6,016 nucleotides of DNA from positions 1-6,016 of the forward strand of contig SFHH01000128.1 of the NCBI GenBank assembly GCA_004555735.1, read 5' to 3'. Below the pieces are notes generated by a model. That model worked only from the letters and a program-made list of their open reading frames with translations. It was not told the origin of the DNA and did not search any database. The DNA is from Acidaminococcus fermentans (GTDB taxonomy: Bacteria; Bacillota_C; Negativicutes; Acidaminococcales; Acidaminococcaceae). Shown piece by piece: positions 1 through 5,155 of the stretch (within the stretch, counting starts at the first letter, position 1; each line of letters starts with the position of its first letter). A program made the translations under genes and the position numbers.

Positions 1-815
1 TAGGCCGCTGCTGCCGTGGACCCGAACAGGTTGATGGCCGCCTGGGCGATCATGATCCCAGAGGCAGTGATGGAGAATTGGAGGGCCATGGGCACCCCCA
101 TCCGCAGCTGTTCCCGGGTCTCATGGACGTACAGCTTCCAGTCTTCCCGCCAGGGCACCAGCACCGGCACCTTCTGCACAATATAGAGGATGCACAGCAG
201 CACAGAGATCCCCTGGCTCACCACCGTAGCCAGGGCCGCCCCGGCCACCCCCATGCCGAATTGGATGATGCAGAGAAGATCCAGCCCCACATTGAGACAG
301 GCGGAAAATACCAGGAAGAACAGCGGAGCCTTGCTGTTCCCCACGGACCGGAGGAACACGGATGCCATGTTGTAGAACACGTTGGTGAAGAGCCCCTGGA
401 AGATGATGGTGATGTAGGTCCGGGCATCGTCCATGATGTCCGCGGGAGTGTTCAAAAGTTCCAGGAGCCAGGGCACAGCAGCGATGCTCAAAAGGGTCAT
501 GGCAGTGGACAGCAGCAGGGCCAGCAGTGTCCCGTTGGCCACGCTCCGCCGGACCCCCGCTTCATCTTTGGCCCCGAACCGCTGGGAGGTGAGGATGCCG
601 AAGCCGGCAGTGATCCCCAAGGCAAAGCCCAGCACCAGGAACATCAGGGTGCCGGTAGAGCCCACCGCCGCCAGGGCCCCGGCTCCCACATACCGGCCCA
701 CAATGATCATGTCCGCCATGTTGTACAGCTGCTGGAACACATTGCCCACGAACATGGGGAACAAAAAATGGAGGATGATGGGAACGATGGGTCCCCGGGT
801 CATATCTTTTTGCAT
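1..815 (-). CDS. MATE-family multidrug/Na+ (or H+) antiporter, N-terminal 271 residues, runs off the left edge
   Basis: This is an integral-membrane efflux pump of the MATE (NorM/DinF-like) family, which exports cationic drugs or metabolites in exchange for Na+ or H+. The frame is open from position 815 to the window edge with no stop, so the C-terminal part (full proteins are about 450 aa) lies outside. Seen in the translation: a start MQKDMTRGPI, then the family-typical stretch with QQLYNMADMIIVGRYVG at residues 28-44 and ALAAVGSTG at 47-55. GITAGFGILTSQRFGAKD follows at 67-84, and FLRSVGNSKAPLFF at 154-167. About seven hydrophobic segments are visible (roughly 8-33, 45-75, 92-118, 132-155, 162-183, 188-213 and 237-263), that is, the first six-helix bundle plus one helix. 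Two ATGs are adjacent (818 and 815); 815 is preferred because AGAAGG at 822-827 then sits 6 nt upstream. A hairpin terminator ends only 20 nt before the start, so expression must pass it. Family assignment is firm; substrate is unknown. Confidence 0.93.
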   Translation of the reverse strand, partial: MQKDMTRGPIVPIILHFLFPMFVGNVFQQLYNMADMIIVGRYVGAGALAAVGSTGTLMFLVLGFALGITAGFGILTSQRFGAKDEAGVRRSVANGTLLALLLSTAMTLLSIAAVPWLLELLNTPADIMDDARTYITIIFQGLFTNVFYNMASVFLRSVGNSKAPLFFLVFSACLNVGLDLLCIIQFGMGVAGAALATVVSQGISVLLCILYIVQKVPVLVPWREDWKLYVHETREQLRMGVPMALQFSITASGIMIAQAAINLFGSTAAAA

Positions 816-835
816 CATTCACCTTCTTTCAGAAG

Positions 836-869
836 AAAAGAGACTGTTGCCTTCGCAACAGCCTCTTTT
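836..869 (-). terminator. Intrinsic-terminator hairpin between repeat copy 1 and the MATE gene
   Basis: On the minus strand the arms are AAAAGAGGCTGTTGC and GCAACAGTCTCTTTT with a 4-nt GAAG loop, followed by CTTCT. All 15 pairs form in minus-strand RNA, one of them a G-U wobble at 862/843. In plus-strand RNA that pair would be an A-C mismatch, so the structure fits leftward transcription better. It can end greA-lysS transcripts that read through repeat copy 1, or act as an attenuator in the leader of the MATE gene, whose RBS begins about 10 nt downstream. Confidence 0.8.
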
Positions 870-903
870 AAGGTCTCGAGTCTCGAGTCTCGGGCCTCTG
901 GAC

Positions 904-947
904 AGAACCTGCCCCTTTGGGTCAGTTTCTCTTGAATATACAGAACC
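904..947 (-). other. Alternative-hairpin module of repeat copy 1
   Basis: On the minus strand three short segments occur in order: GGTTCT (947-942), AGAAACTG (930-923) and CAGGTTCT (911-904). The middle one can pair with the first (11-nt loop) or with the third (11-nt loop), but not both. Each pairing in this copy has one mismatch caused by AGAAAC in place of AGAACC, making copy 1 the weakest of the three. The equivalents in copies 2 and 3 pair better and covary. Confidence 0.55.
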
Positions 948-959
948 AGGACTGTGCCG

Positions 960-987
960 AATATAGAAACGAGTATCCTATCGTCAA
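960..987 (-). promoter_or_regulatory. Candidate promoter inside repeat copy 1, directed at the MATE gene
   Basis: The minus strand has TTGACG at 987-982, a 16-bp spacer and TATATT at 965-960, each one base from the sigma-70 consensus. A start near 953 would give a leader of about 138 nt containing the switching hairpins, the repeat end and the 836-869 terminator before the MATE start. Since only 20 nt separate that terminator from the gene, any dedicated promoter has to lie upstream of it, which makes this site attractive. AT-rich sequence produces chance matches, so this remains a candidate. Confidence 0.4.
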
Positions 988-1068
988 CGAATCAGGTTTT
1001 ATATATTCATAAAATTTGCCTGCAAATTTTTCCTCCGGCCCGAGACTCACGACTCGAGACCCTAGACC

Positions 1069-1089
1069 GGATGCGGCTATGCCGCACCC
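1069..1089 (-). other. GC-rich hairpin immediately after the lysS stop
   Basis: Two nt after the lysS stop codon, minus-strand RNA can fold GGGTGCGGC against GCCGCATCC with an ATA loop, giving 9 pairs including one G-U. The G-U pair exists only in minus-strand RNA. No U-run follows (the next bases are GGTCTAGG), so this is not a canonical intrinsic terminator. It may protect the 3' end of the message or cause pausing, with termination further down at 836-869. Confidence 0.5.
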
Positions 1090-1090
1090 T

Positions 1091-3094
1091 TTAGCACAAT
1101 TTCGCGCCGGCTGGGATGTGGGGATCCAGCATCAGGAGATGGAGTTTCCGTTCTTCCCCTTCCATATGTTCCGCGCTGAGCAGCATCCCACAGGATTCGA
1201 TGCCCATCATCTTCCGGGGCGGCAGGTTGACAATGGCCACGCAGGTCTTGCCGATCAGCTCTTCCGGATCGTAGTAGGCCTTTATCCCGCTGAGAATGGT
1301 CCTGTCGGTGCCGGTGCCGTCGTCCAGGGTGAACTGGAGCAGCTTCTTGCTCTTAGGCACGGCGAAGCAGTCCTTCACCTTCACCACCCGGAAATCGCAG
1401 TCCGCAAACTTGTCGAAGTCCACATAGTCGGTGAAGAGAGGTTCGATGGTCACGTTGGAGAAGTCGATCTTCTCCGGGGCCACCGTTTCAAAAACCGGTG
1501 CAGCCACAGCCGTTTCTGCAGCTGCAGGAGCAGCAGCGGCAGCAGGAGCAGCGGTCTTAGAGGCTTCGTTCTTCCCGCCGTCCAGGGGCTTCATGGTGGG
1601 GAACAGCAGCACGTCACGGATGGAGACGGCCCCGGTGAGGAACATCACCAAACGGTCGATGCCGATGCCCAGGCCCCCTGTGGGAGGCAGGCCGTGCATC
1701 AGGGCGTTGATGAAGTCTTCGTCCATCATACCTGCTTCGTCATCCCCGGCGTTCCGTTCTTCCACCTGTTTTTCGAACCGTTCCTTCTGGTCCAGGGGAT
1801 CATTCAATTCGGTAAAGCCATTGCACAGTTCCCGGCCGAAGATATATCCTTCGAAACGGTCTGTGATTTCCGGATCCGCCGCACTGCTCTTTGCCAGGGG
1901 GGAGATTTCCTTGGGATGACCGGTGATGAAGATGGGCTGGATCAGGTTCTTTTCCACGAATTCATCGAAGAAGGCGTTGATGATCTTGCCCACGCCCCAG
2001 GCGGGTTCCACTGCCACGCTGGCTTCTTTGGCCATCTGCCGGGCCACTTCCACATCCTTCACCCCGGTGAAGTCCTTGCCGCTGTATTTCTTCACAGCGT
2101 CGATCATGGTCATCCGGGGCCAGGGACCGGTCAAGTCGATCTCCGTGCCTTCATACTGGATTTTCAGGGTCCCCAGGACCTTTTCCGCACAGGTGGTGAC
2201 GATCTTTTCCGTCAAGTCCATCATGGTGTTGAAGTCCCCGAAGGCTTCATAGCATTCCAGGGTGGTGAATTCCGGGTTGTGTTTGATGTCCATCCCTTCG
2301 TTCCGGAACACCCGGCCCAGTTCGTACACCCGTTCCAGGCCCCCTACCACCAGACGCTTCAGGTTCAGTTCCGTGGCGATCCGCAGGTACAGATCGATGT
2401 CCAGGGCATTATGATGGGTGATGAAGGGCCGTGCAGTGGCGCCCCCGGAGATGGTGTTCAGCACAGGTGTCTCCACTTCCAGGTAGCCCTGGTCATCCAG
2501 CACCTGCCGGATGCATTTGATAATCTGGGTCCGTTTCACGAATACGTCCCGGACTTCCGGGTTCACGATCAGGTCCACATACCGCTGGCGGTAGCGGATT
2601 TCCTTATCCTTCAGCCCGTGCCATTTTTCCGGCAGGGGTTTCAGGGCCTTGGAGAGGAATTCCAGTTTCTGGACCCGGATGGAAGGTTCCCCCATATGGG
2701 TCTTGAACACGGTACCTTCCACCCCCACGATATCCCCGATATCCAGCAGCTTCACCACGCTGTAGGCATCTTCGCCCATTTCGTCCTTCCGGACGTACAG
2801 CTGGATCTTGCCGGTCTTGTCCTGGAGATCCATGAAACAGGTCTTGCCGTGGCCACGGATGGCCAGGAGACGGCCAGCCACTTTCACCACAGTGCCTGCA
2901 GCTTCCATGGCTTCTACCTGGTCGTGGACCTCTTTGGTGTGGTGGGTCCACTGGTAGGCATGGCCGAAAGGCCGGATGCCCTTTTCTTCTAATTTATGCA
3001 TCTTGTCCAGACGGACTTGCATCTGCTCACTGACGTCTTCGTCCGCCAGGGCTTCCTTCTCTACGTCCGGTTGGTTCTTCTTTTCGTCGGACAT
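1091..3094 (-). CDS. lysS: Lysyl-tRNA synthetase, class II, with C-terminal Trbp111/MetRS-C-like tRNA-binding domain
   Basis: This cytosolic enzyme charges tRNA-Lys with lysine using ATP. The 667-aa product starts with a variable charged stretch (1-65). The OB-fold anticodon-binding domain follows at about 68-148 (VAGRLLAIRGHGKTCFMDLQ). The class II catalytic core spans about 165-500, with motif 2 around 261-283 (RVFRNEGMDIKHNPEFT) and motif 3 at 474-485 (GLGIGIDRLVMF). The core ends at LLFPTMKPL, where ordinary bacterial LysRS (about 490-510 aa) stops. Here an Ala/Pro-rich linker (about 513-540) leads to a second, C-terminal OB-fold at about 557-667 (FDKFADCDFRVVKV, LPPRKMMGIESCGMLLSA, PHIPAGAKL). 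That domain matches the tRNA-binding domain usually found at the end of methionyl-tRNA synthetase or as stand-alone Trbp111. The start ATG has AGGAGG 6 nt upstream. It lies 27 bp downstream of greA and is very likely co-transcribed from the promoter at 3689-3717. The LysRS call is near certain; the role of the extra domain is inferred. Confidence 0.97.
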   Translation of the reverse strand: MSDEKKNQPDVEKEALADEDVSEQMQVRLDKMHKLEEKGIRPFGHAYQWTHHTKEVHDQVEAMEAAGTVVKVAGRLLAIRGHGKTCFMDLQDKTGKIQLYVRKDEMGEDAYSVVKLLDIGDIVGVEGTVFKTHMGEPSIRVQKLEFLSKALKPLPEKWHGLKDKEIRYRQRYVDLIVNPEVRDVFVKRTQIIKCIRQVLDDQGYLEVETPVLNTISGGATARPFITHHNALDIDLYLRIATELNLKRLVVGGLERVYELGRVFRNEGMDIKHNPEFTTLECYEAFGDFNTMMDLTEKIVTTCAEKVLGTLKIQYEGTEIDLTGPWPRMTMIDAVKKYSGKDFTGVKDVEVARQMAKEASVAVEPAWGVGKIINAFFDEFVEKNLIQPIFITGHPKEISPLAKSSAADPEITDRFEGYIFGRELCNGFTELNDPLDQKERFEKQVEERNAGDDEAGMMDEDFINALMHGLPPTGGLGIGIDRLVMFLTGAVSIRDVLLFPTMKPLDGGKNEASKTAAPAAAAAPAAAETAVAAPVFETVAPEKIDFSNVTIEPLFTDYVDFDKFADCDFRVVKVKDCFAVPKSKKLLQFTLDDGTGTDRTILSGIKAYYDPEELIGKTCVAIVNLPPRKMMGIESCGMLLSAEHMEGEERKLHLLMLDPHIPAGAKLC

Positions 3095-3121
3095 GAAATA
3101 CCTCCTGCTCTGATTCCGGAA

Positions 3122-3640
3122 TTATTTTGCGGCCTTGTCGGCGGTTTTCTTCTTGGCGCCAGGACGGCTGACGGCCACGATCTTATAATCCAGTTCACCG
3201 ATGGGGGTGGTGACCTTCACCACAGCGCCCACCTTCTGGCCCAGGATGGCTTTGCCCACCGGAGATTCATTGGAAATCCGAGGCGGTTCGGCCATGGGGT
3301 CGGCTTCGGTGGTCCCTACTACGGTATATTCTTCCTGGTCATGGGTTTCCAGATCTTCGATTTTCACCTTGCAGCCCAGGGAAACCACGTTTTTGGTGAT
3401 GTCCGTATCCTTGATGATCTTGGCATTGCGGATCATGTTTTCCAGGGTCAGGATCCGGCCTTCCACAAAGGCCTGTTCATTCTTGGCATCGTCATATTCG
3501 GAGTTTTCGCTGATGTCCCCGTAAGAAATGGCGACTTTCAGCCGTTCGGCAACCTGCTGCCGTTTTTCAGAACGGAGATAATCCAGTTCGTCTTCTAATT
3601 TTTTGAGACCTTCTTCGGTCAGGATTGTTTGCTCAGCCAT
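3122..3640 (-). CDS. greA: Transcription elongation factor GreA
   Basis: GreA enters the secondary channel of RNA polymerase and stimulates cleavage of backtracked RNA, rescuing stalled complexes. The 172-aa product has the N-terminal coiled coil at about 1-78, with the acidic tip motif GDISENSEYDDAKNEQ at 41-56. D42 and E45 there correspond to the catalytic acidic pair of the family. The C-terminal FKBP-like domain follows at about 84-158 (GCKVKIEDLET, SPVGKAILGQKVGAVV, YKIVAV). The protein is longer than the usual roughly 158 aa because of a lysine/alanine-rich tail (about 159-172, GAKKKTADKAAK). The start MAEQTILTEEG is supported by AGGAG at 3650-3654, 9 nt upstream. It is the first gene of a greA-lysS operon, an arrangement common in Firmicutes, and is driven by a consensus promoter at 3689-3717. 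Confidence 0.97.
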   Translation of the reverse strand: MAEQTILTEEGLKKLEDELDYLRSEKRQQVAERLKVAISYGDISENSEYDDAKNEQAFVEGRILTLENMIRNAKIIKDTDITKNVVSLGCKVKIEDLETHDQEEYTVVGTTEADPMAEPPRISNESPVGKAILGQKVGAVVKVTTPIGELDYKIVAVSRPGAKKKTADKAAK

Positions 3641-3688
3641 CTTTCACGACTCCTTTATAGGCTTTTTGGCTACTGCCATATCTTGTAA

Positions 3689-3717
3689 ATTATAGAGTTT
3701 TTCCCGGGGGTTGTCAA
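3689..3717 (-). promoter_or_regulatory. Perfect-consensus sigma-70 promoter for greA-lysS
   Basis: The minus strand reads TTGACA (3717-3712), a 17-bp spacer (3711-3695) and TATAAT (3694-3689): both hexamers match the consensus exactly at the optimal distance. Transcription should start near 3682, leaving a leader of about 41 nt before the greA ATG, too short for a T-box or riboswitch. The site lies about 30 bp from the left end of repeat copy 2, outside the repeat. Strong constitutive expression of greA-lysS is expected. Confidence 0.9.
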
Positions 3718-3746
3718 TGGGAAGGGAGGTGCATGGGCATCCCCCT

Positions 3747-3932
3747 GTCTCGCGTCTCGAGCCAAATGAGAAATTTATAGGCAAATTTTTGAACGGGTAA
3801 AACCGGATTCTCTGACGATAAGATATTTGAGCCTATATCCGCCACGATTCTGGTCCTACACCTTCAAAAGGACCTGACTAAAGGGCAGGTCCTGTCCAGC
3901 GGCCCGAAACTCACGACTCGAGACTCGAGACC
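3747..3932 (+). repeat. Interspersed ~190-bp non-coding repeat, copy 2
   Basis: This copy lies between the greA promoter and the terminator of the permease gene and has the same orientation as copy 3. It begins GTCTCGCGTCTCGAGCC and ends CGACTCGAGACTCGAGACC, giving heptamer-based terminal inverted repeats. Internal landmarks are a degenerate AAATTT-ATAGGC-AAATTT palindrome near 3771-3788, TGACGATAAGATA, CCTATATCCGCCACGATTC, then the GGTCCT/AGGACCTG/CAGGTCCT module. It diverges from copies 1 and 3 mostly in the AT-rich first half, while the paired segments stay complementary. The gap 3641-3964 is filled by greA leader and promoter, this repeat and a terminator; no protein gene is seen there. 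Confidence 0.88.
3852..3893 (+). other. Alternative-hairpin module of repeat copy 2 (perfect pairing)
   Basis: GGTCCT (3852-3857), AGGACCTG (3869-3876) and CAGGTCCT (3886-3893) occur in order. The middle segment pairs perfectly either with the first (6 bp, 11-nt loop) or with the third (8 bp, 9-nt loop). Compared with copy 3, where the segments are GGTTCT, AGAACCTG and CGGGTTCT, the central base of all three segments has changed in a compensating way, so both pairings are kept. The pairing would exist on either transcribed strand. Confidence 0.65.
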
Positions 3933-3961
3933 AAAGAAAGGCTGCTATATGCGCAGCAGCC
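3933..3961 (-). terminator. Intrinsic terminator of the permease gene
   Basis: Just downstream of the permease stop codon, the minus strand folds GGCTGCT with AGCAGCC around the 8-nt loop GCGCATAT, followed by TTTCTTTGG. It ends permease (and tpx-permease) transcripts. The U-rich tract directly touches the right end of repeat copy 2 at 3932. In the plus direction there is no U-run, so it should work only leftward. Confidence 0.8.
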
Positions 3962-3964
3962 CCG

Positions 3965-5089
3965 TCAGGGGCCAATGGCCGCCATCCCGGCCAGGACCGC
4001 CAGGAACACCAGATTGGCCAGGGTGAAGATTTTCAGATAATAGCCCTGGAGCCAGGGATACCGGCGGACGTAGAAGCCGTAGGAGATCAAGCTGGCCATG
4101 GAGGCGATCAGGGTCCCCAGGCCCCCGATGTCCGTACCCAGCACCAGGGCCCTGCCGTTATCTGTGAACCCAGACAGCAGCACTGCCGCCGGTACGTTGC
4201 TGATCACCTGGCTGGCCAAGAGGGCCGTGAGGAATTCCCGTCCCGCCAGGAACTGGACCAGCAGCTGCCGGAAGGCCGGGACCTGGCCCAGGTTCCCGAT
4301 CAGCACGAAGAAGGCTACGAAGGTGGCCAGCAACTGGGCATCCACCCAACGGAACCACCGGGGCCGGTACAGCAGGATAGTCAATGTCACCACCCCCAGG
4401 GTGAGCCACCAGTCCGCCACCCGGGCCACGGTGAGGAGGCACAGGAGAAACAGGGCCCCCAAGACCCGTTCTTCTCTCACGGGCCGTGGTTTTCCCTCCG
4501 GGCCGACTTTTCCCGGTTCTCCTTTCTCCAAAGGACGGCAGGGGATCCACAGGACCACCCCCAGCACCAGCAGGACCAGGGAGGCCAGGGTGTAGGGCAG
4601 CAGCAGGTCCAGGAATCCCCCCAGGTCCATATGGTACCGGAAGTACAGGTACAGGTTCTGAGGGTTCCCCACCGGGGTCACCATGCTCCCCAAGTTAGCG
4701 GCCAGGGTCTGGAGGACGATGACCTTAGCCGCCTGTTTTTCCGTCACCTGTCCTTCCAGGGACAGCAGGGCAAAAGGGACGAAGGTAAGCAGAGCCACAT
4801 CGTTGGTGACCCACATGCTGCCGAAGAAGCAGGCAAAGACCAGCACCGCCCCCAGCTGCCGGATGTCCTGGAGACGGCCCAGGAGCCGGTCCAGGGGACA
4901 GTCAAAAAAGCCCGTATCCCGCAGGCCACCGATCACCCCCATCAGGCAGAACAGGACGGCCAGTACCGGGAGATTCAGGGACTCCAGAAGGGCCCCAGAA
5001 GGAGGCACCGCCAGAAAAGACAGCAAAGCTCCCACAGAAGCCAGGAAAAGGACGGGATTGGAGCGGAGGAAATGGAACAAGGATGGCAT
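3965..5089 (-). CDS. ArsB/NhaD/SLC13-type (CitMHS-like) membrane permease
   Basis: This 374-aa polytopic membrane protein belongs to the ion transporter superfamily that includes ArsB arsenite pumps, NhaD antiporters and SLC13 di/tricarboxylate carriers. Seen: two related halves, each with a characteristic motif. In the first half, WVTNDVALLTFVPFALL (93-109) and NLGSMVTPVGNPQNLYLYF (132-150). In the second half, ASQVISNVPAAVLLSGF (292-308) and GTDIGGLGTLIASMASLIS (318-336). A hydrophilic, Lys/Glu/Gly/Pro-rich loop at about 185-207 separates them. The paired asparagine and TPxGNPQN/GGLGT motifs are typical of the substrate and ion sites in this superfamily. It is shorter than typical ArsB (about 430 aa). 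The start is ATG 5089 (MPSLFHFLRS), with AGGAG at 5096-5100 6 nt upstream; the in-frame ATG 39 nt earlier lies inside the preceding terminator hairpin. The gene follows tpx after 66 bp with a terminator between and no room for a promoter, so it probably depends on readthrough from tpx. The substrate cannot be told; no ars regulator is adjacent. Confidence 0.88.
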   Translation of the reverse strand: MPSLFHFLRSNPVLFLASVGALLSFLAVPPSGALLESLNLPVLAVLFCLMGVIGGLRDTGFFDCPLDRLLGRLQDIRQLGAVLVFACFFGSMWVTNDVALLTFVPFALLSLEGQVTEKQAAKVIVLQTLAANLGSMVTPVGNPQNLYLYFRYHMDLGGFLDLLLPYTLASLVLLVLGVVLWIPCRPLEKGEPGKVGPEGKPRPVREERVLGALFLLCLLTVARVADWWLTLGVVTLTILLYRPRWFRWVDAQLLATFVAFFVLIGNLGQVPAFRQLLVQFLAGREFLTALLASQVISNVPAAVLLSGFTDNGRALVLGTDIGGLGTLIASMASLISYGFYVRRYPWLQGYYLKIFTLANLVFLAVLAGMAAIGP

Positions 5090-5110
5090 GGGAAACTCCT
5101 TTTTTCGTGA

Positions 5111-5151
5111 AAAGAGAGGGTGCTGCACGTTCTGCGCAGCACCCCCTTTTT
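5111..5151 (-). terminator. Hairpin terminator between tpx and the permease gene
   Basis: Minus-strand arms GGGTGCTGC (5144-5136) and GCAGCACCC (5126-5118) surround a 9-nt loop, with flanking A- and U-rich sequence extending the stem with interruptions. TCTCTTTTC follows. It begins 4 nt after the tpx stop and ends about 10 nt before the RBS of the permease. Placed between two co-directional genes without an intervening promoter, it likely reduces rather than abolishes downstream expression. The A-rich left and T-rich right flanks mean it could also work in the other direction. Confidence 0.75.
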
Positions 5152-5155
5152 ATCC

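Larger units (their letters stand above)
872..1068 (-). repeat. Interspersed ~190-bp non-coding repeat, copy 1 (inverted relative to copies 2 and 3)
   Basis: Read on the minus strand, this stretch aligns along its length with the plus-strand sequences 3747-3932 and 5729-5915. Shared blocks in order are a GTCTCGAGTC-type end, the palindrome AAAATTTGC-CT-GCAAATTTT (1011-1030), an AT-rich ATATATAAAA stretch and a GACGATA block near 979-985. TGGTTCTG, GGCAGGTTCTGTCC and GGCCCGAGACTCGAGAC follow. The ends are inverted repeats built from a GTCTCGA heptamer. The left boundary at 872 lies 2 nt from the terminator hairpin; the other boundary is either GAGACC at 1061 or a degenerate further unit ending at 1068. 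No ORF of its own and no clear target-site duplication are seen. It fills most of the gap between lysS and the MATE gene. It could be a MITE-like element or a structured RNA/regulatory repeat. Confidence 0.88.

Noticed and set aside
78..935. A 285-codon plus-strand frame over the MATE gene, extending into repeat copy 1
   Set aside because: It mirrors the MATE coding sequence, has His/Gln/Gly-rich low-complexity content, and runs through a terminator hairpin and the repeat.
872..1068. CRISPR array
   Set aside because: The heptamer repeats are contiguous or nearly so, without regular unique spacers, and no cas genes are present.
1016..2992. A 658-codon open frame on the plus strand opposite lysS
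   Set aside because: It is antisense to an unmistakable lysS and has a His/Pro/Phe/Gly-rich composition typical of a mirror frame of GC-biased codons. It begins inside repeat copy 1 with no RBS and shows no recognisable domain.
3641..3682. T-box or lysine riboswitch upstream of greA-lysS
   Set aside because: The consensus promoter leaves a leader of only about 41 nt, without a terminator or T-box motif.
3747..3932. Insertion sequence with target-site duplication
   Set aside because: I compared the bases outside each copy and found no convincing direct duplication, and there is no transposase frame inside.
5090..5128. A longer permease start at the ATG at 5128
   Set aside because: The extra 13 residues are encoded by the terminator hairpin and RBS; ATG 5089 is correctly spaced from AGGAG.
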